Origin: Methanomicrobiales archaeon
GTDB taxonomy: Archaea > Halobacteriota > Methanomicrobia > Methanomicrobiales > JACTUA01
DNA: 6,807 bases
Direction of reading: 5' to 3'
NCBI GenBank assembly: GCA_028678885.1
Contig: JAJRCP010000175.1
Span: forward strand, 1-6,807
Positions 1-6,427 of this stretch are shown piece by piece (the stretch's first letter is position 1; each line of letters opens with the position of its first letter). Under the pieces are notes generated by a model. The model was given only the letters and a program-made list of their open reading frames with translations, had not been told where the DNA came from and searched no databases. The position numbers and the translations under genes were made by a program.

Positions 1-434
1 ACCCGGTTATCCACGTTATGGAGCGACGCCGTCTTTACTGCGGATCCCACTGCTATCCCCAGATCCGTCATTCGGATCGCACAGCAGGGTCCCTTCATCT
101 GCATCTTCTCTACACCAATGTGTTTGTAACAGAGCATCTCTCGGCAGCTGGGGAACCCGCAGGCTCCGCAATCCAGCCCTGCAGTGGGCTCCTTTTTCAT
201 CCCGATGAGGAGACAAGCATCGCTCTTCTCCAAATTTCCTGCATCCCGAAGAAAAAACTTCCGCTGTTCACTTTCCATTCCGATCCTACGCATCTCCTGG
301 AGAAGGGGCGCGAACATATCCTTCCTTACTGCATGAATCACCAGCGTGTCTATTCCCCGCGCTTTGGGAGCGGTTCTTGCCGATAACACCATAAGTCGCG
401 CTACCAGATCAACTGTTCCGCTCTCATCGTCCAT
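1..434 (-). CDS. DUF2148 ferredoxin-domain protein, C-terminus outside window
   Basis: The minus strand reads open from position 434 to the left edge, giving 144 codons without a stop. The family call rests on three recognisable blocks: TAPKARGID near residues 21-29, a Cys-rich segment CGACGFPSC at residues 89-97 followed by C102 and the pair C117/C118, and GIAVGSAVKTAS at about 126-137. These match my memory of DUF2148, archaeal and bacterial proteins described as containing a ferredoxin domain. The C-x2-C-x4-C spacing with a later Cys is a plausible 4Fe-4S ligand set. The cellular role of the family is unknown, and no signal peptide is visible, so it is probably cytoplasmic. The start is uncertain: ATG at 434 is the first in-frame ATG, but it leaves a short N-terminus and has no good Shine-Dalgarno. 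A far better SD/ATG pair lies at 472 in another frame (see findings). A TTG at 449 is another in-frame option. The gene is divergent from the TPR lipoprotein. Confidence 0.85.
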   Translation of the reverse strand, partial: MDDESGTVDLVARLMVLSARTAPKARGIDTLVIHAVRKDMFAPLLQEMRRIGMESEQRKFFLRDAGNLEKSDACLLIGMKKEPTAGLDCGACGFPSCREMLCYKHIGVEKMQMKGPCCAIRMTDLGIAVGSAVKTASLHNVDNR

Positions 435-551
435 GGCATCATCACGCAAAATACCTTCGATTCTATTCCCATAACTCTTTCACCTAGGTATCCGCAGATC
501 CAAATCTCAACACACTTAATCAGGGAAGGTAATACCACTGATGATCTATTA
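435..551. promoter_or_regulatory. Divergent intergenic region with promoters for both directions
   Basis: These 117 bases separate the two divergent genes, so both promoters should lie here or overlap the neighbouring gene ends. I see no clear consensus BRE/TATA pair. The closest AT-rich elements are CATTAATA on the minus strand at about 545-552 and CTTAATCA on the plus strand at about 515-522. Neither is convincing, and the promoter role is inferred from gene orientation alone. Confidence 0.35.
470..485 (-). promoter_or_regulatory. Strong SD plus ATG, out of frame with DUF2148
   Basis: On the minus strand AGGTGA (485-480) is followed after 7 bases by ATG (472-470), the best-looking translation start upstream of DUF2148. 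From this ATG the frame gives only 23 residues (starting MGIESKVF) and stops with TAG at 401, overlapping the DUF2148 frame. It could be the original DUF2148 start separated from its gene by a one-base deletion, or a short leader peptide coupled to the downstream start. The motif is seen directly; its function is inferred. Confidence 0.5.
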
Positions 552-974
552 ATGCAGAGAAGGACGGTGCGCAGGATTTGGACCGTGCCCTCATTGTATC
601 TATTTATTCTCTTATACTGCATCCTCCTTGTGACCCTTGCCTGCGGATGCAGCAATAATCAGAAGGGAAACCAGAAATACATTGACGAGGGTATCGCCCA
701 GTACAACAACCAAAAATACGATTTGGCAATCATCAATTTTGATTTGTATTTATCAGAAGACAATACGAGCATCGATGCCGCGAGAGCATATGCGTGGCAA
801 GGGGTTTCGTACGAAGAGCTCGGAAATTTCAATCGCGCTCTTCAATGTTTGGATAATGCTACGCGAATCAAACAAGATGAACCCACCATATGGAGGGCAA
901 AGGAGAGAGTCTTTTTGGAGATGGGACGTAATGAAGAAGCGGCATTCGCCGGAAGAAAAGCAGCCAGACTGTAG
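552..974 (+). CDS. TPR-repeat lipoprotein, ends at an in-frame TAG
   Basis: The product is 140 residues. A basic N-terminus (four Arg in residues 3-8) precedes a hydrophobic stretch at about 13-30 ending LACGCSNN, which resembles a lipoprotein signal peptide with C31 or C33 as the lipidated residue, so the mature protein probably sits outside the membrane. Residues 41-140 form about three tetratricopeptide-like units (roughly 41-70, 77-110 and 111-140). The middle one is canonical: YAWQGVSYEELGNFNRAL followed by DNATRIKQDEP. TPRs mediate protein-protein contacts; the partner is unknown. The ATG at 552 is chosen because it supplies the complete signal peptide, although only a weak SD precedes it. 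The frame stops at TAG 972-974 and continues open in the same frame for 156 more codons, so this may be the first half of a roughly 297-residue protein. It is divergent from the DUF2148 gene. Confidence 0.75.
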   Translation: MQRRTVRRIWTVPSLYLFILLYCILLVTLACGCSNNQKGNQKYIDEGIAQYNNQKYDLAIINFDLYLSEDNTSIDAARAYAWQGVSYEELGNFNRALQCLDNATRIKQDEPTIWRAKERVFLEMGRNEEAAFAGRKAARL

Positions 975-998
975 AACCCATCTTCATCCCCTGTCACC

Positions 999-1445
999 TT
1001 GCCACCAAACCCAGCACCTATTATAACTTCTCCCATCCCAACAACTCCTCCCTTCACCTTAAAGGATGAAAGATTTGTTCAGATGGCCAGCAACCAGACC
1101 ATGCAGCTGATGACGCTTTCCGCAAAAGCTGCGAACCTGACTCCTGCAGAGTACCGTGCCCATGGGGAACTGTTCCGATCCACTGCAAACTCCTTCCTCC
1201 AGCTCGCTGAGACAGAAAAACCCGAAGATGCATTCCTCGTACGTTCCTGGCAGTATTATCAGGATGCCCTTTACCAGTTCTCTCTCGCCGGGCAATATGA
1301 GGAACAAGCGGGAAAGGATTTCGAGGCGTACAATTTCACCGCCATGGTGGATTCCCTTAAAGAAACTGCCCGTTTCATGGAAGAAGGGAATAGAAACCTT
1401 ACCCTGATGCATGATTCCATAGATCAGAGTGGAATTGTATACTGA
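999..1445 (+). CDS. Hypothetical helical domain, probable C-terminal half of the TPR lipoprotein
   Basis: I do not recognise the family. The frame is the same as the TPR gene and stays open from the codon after its TAG (975) to TGA at 1443-1445. The first 30 or so codons (975-1061) encode a Pro/Ser/Thr-rich stretch containing TSPIPTTPP, typical of a linker between extracytoplasmic domains. The rest (about 1062-1442) encodes a mostly alpha-helical, charged domain rich in Gln, Glu, Phe and Tyr, with no membrane segment and no signal peptide of its own. No start is convincing: TTG 999 lacks an SD and would begin inside the linker, and ATG 1083 has AAAGGATG only at a long spacing. This supports the idea that it is the distal part of the upstream protein. 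If it is translated independently, ATG 1083 would remove the linker. A hairpin terminator candidate follows at 1489. Confidence 0.5.
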   Translation: MPPNPAPIITSPIPTTPPFTLKDERFVQMASNQTMQLMTLSAKAANLTPAEYRAHGELFRSTANSFLQLAETEKPEDAFLVRSWQYYQDALYQFSLAGQYEEQAGKDFEAYNFTAMVDSLKETARFMEEGNRNLTLMHDSIDQSGIVY

Positions 1446-1488
1446 CCAATGTCTTGAATGTCCGTGAATATCACACCATATTTTTGAC

Positions 1489-1523
1489 AGGGGGGTATAG
1501 GGTGAACCCTGTTATCCTCTTTT
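1489..1523 (+). terminator. Hairpin with trailing T's, end of the plus-strand unit
   Basis: Bases 1490-1502 can pair with 1507-1520 around a TGAA loop (1503-1506). The pairing allows one bulged T at 1513 and several G-T pairs, and a further A-T pair at 1489/1521 extends it. The stem is G-rich on the left arm (GGGGGG at 1490-1495) and is followed by T's through 1523. It lies 44 bases after the TGA at 1445, with an additional T5 tract at 1481-1485. The position after a plus-strand gene and before a convergent gene fits a terminator. Hairpins are not strictly required for archaeal termination, so the T-tracts may matter more. Confidence 0.5.
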
Positions 1524-1739
1524 CAGTGTAATGACGTTTAGTTATGGAATCTAACCATTTCAAGGTTTATGCTTGTTCTCTATTGTCAAAAACCAGAGTA
1601 CAAAATCGAGTGAGAAAGTGCTTGATGTCGCGTCATGGTCTGCGTATACTTCCCAACAGTGCCAAAGGCCCCATACAATTTGGTGGACACGCGAATGGGT
1701 GTTGTTGTCCAATCCTTTCTCGCGTTAGGGAGACCAGAG

Positions 1740-1746
1740 AAAAAAG
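1740..1746 (-). terminator. T7 tract downstream of the MFS gene
   Basis: On the minus strand a run of seven T's (CGCTTTTTTTCTC) occurs about 108 bases beyond the MFS stop. U-rich tracts without a hairpin are the known termination signal in archaea that use aCPSF1/FttA, and this is the clearest such tract I noticed downstream of the minus-strand block. Assignment is by position and composition only. Confidence 0.35.
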
Positions 1747-1854
1747 CGAAAGTATCTTGTACGATCTCTGTTCTACACAATGATGACTTCTCAATGGTTT
1801 ACAGTCCTTATTGCCAACCTCAAATCCATCGAGTATCCCGAATTTTTATTTTCT

Positions 1855-2949
1855 TCAGAACGAAATCGTCACGGTACGCTGCGATCGGCGGGCGACCTTT
1901 CCGATAACACCACCAACGATTACGCAGAGGATGGCAGTGAAAGCAAAAGCGATCAAAAAACTATTCCCGGAGAATTGTACCACCACTCCCGCGATGAAGG
2001 GCAATAGGGACATGCCGGAATAAGTGGAGATATTGAAAAGGCCTATCACCGCTCCCTGTGGCATGCCCGTATCAGCGAGGAAGGCCATCTGGGCGATGAT
2101 CACCACTCCAGCAAGTGCTCCCACGAGAACGAATCCCACGGGAGTGAAATAACAGAAGAGCACGCCGATTGCCATCAGAAAGGCTGAGGCCTGGATGGCA
2201 CGTACCGGGTCCAGGTGTGCGTGAGATGCAACAAGCACGGTGATGAAGGTCGATGCATACATCAGCCCAATTTCAAGGCTGAGTGCGGTGGGTGAACCGC
2301 CAGTAAACGCCGGATACAACGCGCTGACCACTCCTGTTGCACCGAGGAGGATGAGAGCCGAGAAATATAACCAATGGTAACGAAGGCCCACATCGAATAG
2401 ATGCTTCACCCCACCAGGAGCCATCCTTCCTTCCCTAATTAGAAAGGACAGAAGAAATGCGATACCGGAGAACACTGTGAACAATAGGATACCGCCCCGC
2501 ATCATTCCCATAAGGTTAGCAAGCCATCCTCCGCCGAATAAGCCAATAACAAGCCCCAGATTGAGGGCTGCCATAAAATTTCCGCTCAAATATTCATGAT
2601 CTTCCTGGGAATTCACCCACGACATGGCGGCGGAAATGTACAGACCTGCGCCGATTCCCTCCAACAACCGGGCGCCAAGGACTGTATAGGATTGGGGAAA
2701 GAAGATCATCAAAACCCCAGAGAGAGCAGTGAGCGCGATTCCTGCCTTGATAAAGAGAATCCGGCCATACCGGTCAGAGAGCACCCCGGCCGGGAGTACG
2801 GTCACGAGGGCTCCGAAGAAATAGGCAGCAAAGATGGAGGCTTGCATTACGGTGCTGTTCTCAGCGAATGTGGGAAGGACGGGTACAATGGCGTTGGAAA
2901 GAGCCATCACTACAAATACCGCGATCAGCAGGGGTAGCCTTTCACGCAT
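1855..2949 (-). CDS. Major facilitator superfamily transporter
   Basis: A 364-residue, strongly hydrophobic protein with about 11-12 membrane segments spread along its length. The MFS motif A is clear in the loop after the second segment (AGVLSDRYGRILF, about residues 54-66, with D59, R60, G62 and R63), and a motif B-like GARLLEGIGAG lies at 92-102. A basic loop near 172-184 separates the two halves. The N-terminus is short (MRERLPLL), leading straight into the first segment. The substrate is not deducible; motif A is common in proton-coupled drug/metabolite exporters. The ATG immediately follows the TGA of aCPSF1 with no spacer and no good SD, so expression is probably coupled to the upstream gene. 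The length is somewhat below the usual 380-400 of the superfamily but both halves are present. Confidence 0.88.
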   Translation of the reverse strand: MRERLPLLIAVFVVMALSNAIVPVLPTFAENSTVMQASIFAAYFFGALVTVLPAGVLSDRYGRILFIKAGIALTALSGVLMIFFPQSYTVLGARLLEGIGAGLYISAAMSWVNSQEDHEYLSGNFMAALNLGLVIGLFGGGWLANLMGMMRGGILLFTVFSGIAFLLSFLIREGRMAPGGVKHLFDVGLRYHWLYFSALILLGATGVVSALYPAFTGGSPTALSLEIGLMYASTFITVLVASHAHLDPVRAIQASAFLMAIGVLFCYFTPVGFVLVGALAGVVIIAQMAFLADTGMPQGAVIGLFNISTYSGMSLLPFIAGVVVQFSGNSFLIAFAFTAILCVIVGGVIGKVARRSQRTVTISF

Positions 2950-4839
2950 TCAGATCAGTCGGTAGGTTTCCAGATTCATGGGAGAGTGAGTGATGATATG
3001 GAAGCGCTTGTAGATGGAGCTTGCAAGGTCGATGGTCTTGTTTTCTTCCCCGTGGATGGTGAAAATTTTCTCCGGGCGGGGCTGGATATGCGAGATATAA
3101 TTGATCAGCTCCCGACGGTCAGAGTGCCCGCTGAATCCGTCCACGGTCACAATTTCCATATTGATCATAATAGATTCTCTGCCACCGAAAGGTACCTCCC
3201 GCCATCCTTTCTGGATCCTTCGCCCCATAGTTCCTTCCGCTTGATACCCCACAAATATCAGGGCATTCTTCTCATCGGGAGCGAGAGTTTTAAGATATTC
3301 AAACACCGGACCCCCATTCAGCATACCGCTTGTGGTGATAATCACGCACGGTTCACCGGCGATCACCTTTTCTCGAAGCTCAGACGAATCCACTGAGACA
3401 AAGCAAGAGGCGAGGAAGGGGTTGTACCCGTCACGAAAGATCTGGTTACGCAGATCCGCATTCAGGTATTCCGGATAGGTGGTATGAATTGCAGTGGCCT
3501 CCTTAATCATGCCATCCAAGTATACCATAGCCTTGGGGATCTTGTTAAAGCGAATCCCTTCCTCGAGAGCAAGCATGACCTCTTGGGACCTTCCCACTGC
3601 AAAGGCGGGGATGAGAACCTTTCCTCCCCGGCCGAGTACGGTATTTATTACTTCATATAATCGTTCTTCTGCTTCGCGGCGGGCAGGCTGGATATCATTG
3701 CTACCCCCGTATGTGCTCTCGATAAACAATGTTTCTAACCGGGGAAAGGTCACAGTCGCCGGGCTGAAAAGCCGGCTCTTGCTGTAATTGAAGTCTCCCG
3801 TGAAGGCCACATTGTAGAGGCCATCCCCGATATGGAAATGTGCCACCGCAGATCCAAGGATATGGCCCGCGTTATGGAACGTAAGCTTGATATCGGGTGC
3901 AATATCGGTCACGCTCCCGTAATTCAGGATGATACAGTGCTTAACGAAGGTTTTTACTTCATTTGAGCTATACGGAACGCGGTTCTCCTCCTTAGAAAGC
4001 ACATCGAGATAGTCCAGCTGGAGCATGGCAGAGAGGTCGCGGGTTGAGGGAGTGCAGTAGACTGGCCCATCAAACCCGTACTTGAACAGGAGCGGTACCA
4101 GGGCAGCATGATCGAGATGCGCATGGGTCAGCACCACAGCGTCGAGCTGACTGATGGGACTGATCTCCGGCACATACAAGTAGGGTGTACCATTGGAGGT
4201 TCCTGTTTTTTCCCCACAATCAATGAGGATCTTACTCTCCGGTGTGGAGAGTAGGAATGCTGCTCTGCCTACTTCCCGGCAACACCCGAGCATGGTGACC
4301 CGAGTCCACTGATCCTTGCTTGTCACTTCCCTATGGATCCGACGCCCGGTGGTACGCAGGAAGATCTTTCGCTCGTCATTCACCGCCCGCAAGTACTGCC
4401 GGATTTGTTTCACTGTGCTGCTTTCGATGGGTGGTGTTCGCACGACCTTAGGGGTCCATCCAATGTGCTTGGAGATCTCCCGCAGGGTGGCGCCATTCTT
4501 TCCGATCACCACTCCGGGTTTCTGTGCCTCGATCAGCACCTCGCCAGTATCAGCATCGAAAAAAATGTCTGTGATCCCGCCCGTTTCAGGAACAACCTGC
4601 CGGATCTCTTCCGCAGCCTTTTCCGGATCTTCCAGTATATTCGGGCGAACAACGATCCGTTTGCGCAGGTCCCTCGCAAGGGTCTTTATCAGATCCGGTT
4701 CATCGGCAAATTTCTTTGGTTCATCGGTATAGATAACCAGTTCCGGTCCCTCAAACTCCACCTGTGAAACGGTGATGCCGTGAGGAACCAGTGAATTGAC
4801 TTTTGCCTTGAGTTCTTTCAGTCTATCCTCAATACTCAT
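2950..4839 (-). CDS. aCPSF1/FttA: KH-domain beta-CASP ribonuclease and termination factor
   Basis: A 629-residue protein of the archaeal CPSF73-like family, whose members cleave RNA and terminate transcription at U-rich 3' ends. Order of domains: N-terminal KH region (about 1-145) with VIGKNG at 111-116 carrying the KH GxxG loop; metallo-beta-lactamase core with IDCG (D207), the zinc motif HAHLDH at 239-244, AGHILG (H326) and FTGDFN (D349); then the beta-CASP region with IESTYG at 373-378, [10 protein letters not shown] at 411-420, [11 protein letters not shown] at 531-541, GFSGHSD (H572, D574) and TIHGEE (H596). All metal-binding and catalytic motifs appear intact, so it should be an active nuclease in the cytoplasm. 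Length fits the family (about 630-640). The start ATG 4839 gives the complete KH region; the SD (GGGA) is weak. It follows psmB by 21 bases and touches the MFS gene downstream. Confidence 0.97.
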   Translation of the reverse strand: MSIEDRLKELKAKVNSLVPHGITVSQVEFEGPELVIYTDEPKKFADEPDLIKTLARDLRKRIVVRPNILEDPEKAAEEIRQVVPETGGITDIFFDADTGEVLIEAQKPGVVIGKNGATLREISKHIGWTPKVVRTPPIESSTVKQIRQYLRAVNDERKIFLRTTGRRIHREVTSKDQWTRVTMLGCCREVGRAAFLLSTPESKILIDCGEKTGTSNGTPYLYVPEISPISQLDAVVLTHAHLDHAALVPLLFKYGFDGPVYCTPSTRDLSAMLQLDYLDVLSKEENRVPYSSNEVKTFVKHCIILNYGSVTDIAPDIKLTFHNAGHILGSAVAHFHIGDGLYNVAFTGDFNYSKSRLFSPATVTFPRLETLFIESTYGGSNDIQPARREAEERLYEVINTVLGRGGKVLIPAFAVGRSQEVMLALEEGIRFNKIPKAMVYLDGMIKEATAIHTTYPEYLNADLRNQIFRDGYNPFLASCFVSVDSSELREKVIAGEPCVIITTSGMLNGGPVFEYLKTLAPDEKNALIFVGYQAEGTMGRRIQKGWREVPFGGRESIMINMEIVTVDGFSGHSDRRELINYISHIQPRPEKIFTIHGEENKTIDLASSIYKRFHIITHSPMNLETYRLI

Positions 4840-4860
4840 TTAAAATCGTCCCAAAAAAGG
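4840..4860 (-). promoter_or_regulatory. T6 tract in the psmB-aCPSF1 spacer
   Basis: The 21-base spacer on the minus strand contains CCTTTTTTGGGACG ahead of the aCPSF1 ATG. The T6 run (4858-4853) is the kind of U-tract recognised by the aCPSF1 termination factor, and the GGGA after it is the only SD-like element for aCPSF1. A role in partial termination between the genes is inference. Confidence 0.3.
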
Positions 4861-5493
4861 TTATATGGCCGCTGTTTTTTCGGGCATCTTCTCGCTTGAT
4901 TCCTCATATTTCTCTTTAGTTATAACAACGGTTGCAATATCCTCACCCGATGCAATGTCACGCCTCATGGCTGCCTTAAGTGCCCGCTTGGCGAGGTCAA
5001 CGGCTTCCTCTTCACTCATGTCCGGGCGGTACTGATCCTCGAGTACTCCGTAGGCAATGGGGGAGCCGGATCCCGTGGCCACAATCTCCTCTTCCCTGGT
5101 TGCCCCTCCCATCGCATCAACAGAATACAGCCACGGTCCGTTCTCGTCCACGCCCCCCACCAAGAGCTGTACGAAATAGGGGTAATACCGGTTCTGGTTC
5201 AGGTAATTGGAGAGCAGGGTGGAAGCCGCTCCCACCGAGATGGGCTTCCCTCGGCGTATCTCGTAGAGACTACATTCCACGCTCATCAAGCGTGCCATCT
5301 GCTGGGCATCGCCGACTCCACCTGCAGTAGTCATCCCAATGCGGGTGCTGATCTGGTAGACTTTCTTTGCCTTTCGGCTCGCCACCAGATTTCCCATGGT
5401 CGCTCGTTTTTCGGTGGCCAGCACGACCCCATCGCGGAAAATAATACCGATGGTCGTAGTCCCTTTTAAATACTGCGGTGCATCTTCCTGCAT
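4861..5493 (-). CDS. psmB: 20S proteasome beta subunit, threonine protease
   Basis: A 210-residue precursor of the archaeal proteasome catalytic subunit. A short propeptide [11 protein letters not shown] (1-11) precedes TTTIGI; T12 becomes the N-terminal nucleophile after autocleavage at G11-T12. Counting from T12, the catalytic Glu17 is E28 and Lys33 is K44, both present. Other family marks are [14 protein letters not shown] at 22-35, [10 protein letters not shown] at 55-64, TGSGSP at 140-145 and the D179/S182 pair in RDIASGED. The subunit forms heptameric inner rings that, with alpha rings encoded elsewhere, degrade unfolded proteins delivered by PAN/CDC48-type ATPases. The start ATG 5493 gives a proper propeptide and has GAGGT about 9 bases upstream. 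The gene follows the CBS gene after 80 bases and is followed by aCPSF1. The C-terminal tail after about residue 193 is polar and variable. Confidence 0.97.
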   Translation of the reverse strand: MQEDAPQYLKGTTTIGIIFRDGVVLATEKRATMGNLVASRKAKKVYQISTRIGMTTAGGVGDAQQMARLMSVECSLYEIRRGKPISVGAASTLLSNYLNQNRYYPYFVQLLVGGVDENGPWLYSVDAMGGATREEEIVATGSGSPIAYGVLEDQYRPDMSEEEAVDLAKRALKAAMRRDIASGEDIATVVITKEKYEESSEKMPEKTAAI

Positions 5494-5573
5494 GCGAAAA
5501 CCTCAATTTTGAAGGATAATTACCCTGAAAAGTGCTTTTTCGAACATAACAATGACATAATTAATGATAAAGG
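5494..5573 (-). promoter_or_regulatory. Putative psmB promoter region
   Basis: This AT-rich 80-base gap is the only junction within the minus-strand block long enough for an internal promoter. TTTATCAT on the minus strand (5571-5564), followed by TAATTATG, is a TATA-like element. A start about 25-30 bases downstream would fall near 5540, at the small inverted repeat 5527-5541 (GAAAA/TTTTC arms with a 5-base loop). The SD GAGGT lies near 5506-5502. Element assignments are by eye and tentative. Confidence 0.35.
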
Positions 5574-6425
5574 TTATGCTCGTGCCTGATCCCGGCACAA
5601 AGCACCGATAAGGTCTCTGTCGTAAAGAACGGACACTAGTTTCCGGTCGCTGTTAATGATGGGGACCTGGTCAACTCGGGCACGCCTCATCTTCAGGGCA
5701 CACTCACTCACTTCGGTGTTCATGGTCACGTTGATTACGTTCTTGATCATCGCGGTCTTGACTGGGCGGTGGGGGAGTTTCACCCTAGATACGCCATAGG
5801 TAAGGGTGTGCAGGTCGCGGATGCTCTCCCAGGTCCATTCATCATCATCGGTCCCATTGGAGAAGTCACTTGTTTCCACGCTATCTTCAATAGAGGAGTG
5901 CCGGATCAGGTCGCGTTCCGAGATAATCCCGGATAGTCGTCCTTCATCATCCAGGAGCGGAATAGCATCCAGGCCGGAGATCTCCATGACCCTTCCGACA
6001 AGGGAGAGGGGGGTCTCTTCCCAGAGGGCAAATGCAGAGCCCGGGTTATATTCTTTAATTTCCTCCTTTATCTTCATCTGGGCGATCGCGTTGATCAGAT
6101 CTGCAACAGAAAGAAGCCCGATAAGGATTCTGTCCTCGACAACGGGAAGGCGACGGACATGATGGGTTATCAGGAGTTTCGCGGCTTCCTGTAGGTCCAC
6201 ATCGGGAGAGATAGTAATCGGATCCGGGGTCATGAGGAGACCGATCTGGGTCTCGTCAGGCTTTGTCAGCAAATCCTTTCGGGTGATGATCCCGATGATT
6301 TCCTTATTCTTTAGAACAGGAACGCCGCTAATACCGGTCCTCTTCATGATCTTGAGAATATCGTCTCGATTTCCAGGTATCTCGACACTCACGACATCTT
6401 TGGTCATGAAGTCGTGTACGAGCAT
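5574..6425 (-). CDS. Four-CBS-domain protein, likely adenylate-binding sensor
   Basis: A 283-residue soluble protein built from four CBS motifs. CBS1 is about 5-54 (HDFMTKDVVSV to GIITRKDLL), CBS2 about 64-114 (LMTPDPITISPD to GLLSVADLI), CBS3 about 131-175 (GLDAIPLLDDEGRL to GIISERDLI) and CBS4 about 226-276 (MIKNVINVTMN to VLYDRDLIGAL). Pairs of CBS motifs form Bateman modules that usually bind AMP, ATP or related ligands and control a partner protein. No enzyme or DNA-binding domain is fused, so the partner must be separate. CBS3 and CBS4 are separated by an unusually acidic insert of about 50 residues (about 176-225, containing TDDDEWTW). The ATG at 6425 lies 2 bases after the Usp stop and has GGTGA at 6440-6436, 10 bases upstream and inside the Usp coding end. 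This indicates an operon with Usp. Confidence 0.92.
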   Translation of the reverse strand: MLVHDFMTKDVVSVEIPGNRDDILKIMKRTGISGVPVLKNKEIIGIITRKDLLTKPDETQIGLLMTPDPITISPDVDLQEAAKLLITHHVRRLPVVEDRILIGLLSVADLINAIAQMKIKEEIKEYNPGSAFALWEETPLSLVGRVMEISGLDAIPLLDDEGRLSGIISERDLIRHSSIEDSVETSDFSNGTDDDEWTWESIRDLHTLTYGVSRVKLPHRPVKTAMIKNVINVTMNTEVSECALKMRRARVDQVPIINSDRKLVSVLYDRDLIGALCRDQARA

Positions 6426-6427
6426 GG

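Larger units (their letters stand above)
1446..1854. other. Gene-poor region between convergent genes
   Basis: About 410 bases between the stop of the plus-strand frame and the stop of the MFS gene. The left part holds the hairpin terminator candidate. From about 1525 to 1854 both strands offer only short overlapping frames of 64-90 codons with odd composition, no SD and no recognisable domain, so I do not call any of them. It looks more AT-rich and less codon-like than its surroundings. I see no tRNA, no terminal inverted repeats and no tandem repeats. A decayed gene or insertion remnant cannot be excluded. Confidence 0.5.

Noticed and set aside
16..216. Second minus-strand open frame of 66 codons overlapping DUF2148
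   Set aside because: It is a shifted frame of the DUF2148 coding region; the other frame holds the conserved Cys motif and stays open to the window edge.
18..386. Plus-strand open frame of 122 codons at the left end
   Set aside because: It lies opposite the DUF2148 gene, whose Cys motif and family blocks are clear on the minus strand; the plus-strand translation has no recognisable feature.
637..1026. Plus-strand frame overlapping the TPR gene
   Set aside because: Alternative frame with low-complexity basic composition; the TPR pattern and signal peptide are in the other frame.
1544..1907. Several short open frames in the convergent intergenic region
   Set aside because: They overlap each other, have no SD and no family resemblance, and some run into the MFS gene on the opposite strand.
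378..1912. Shared 12-base word CCGATAACACCA at about 380 and about 1900
   Set aside because: Both copies lie inside different coding sequences (DUF2148 and MFS) with no similarity around them, so it is probably chance.
4316..4767. Long plus-strand frames opposite the aCPSF1 KH region
   Set aside because: Antisense shadows of a clearly coding, conserved region.
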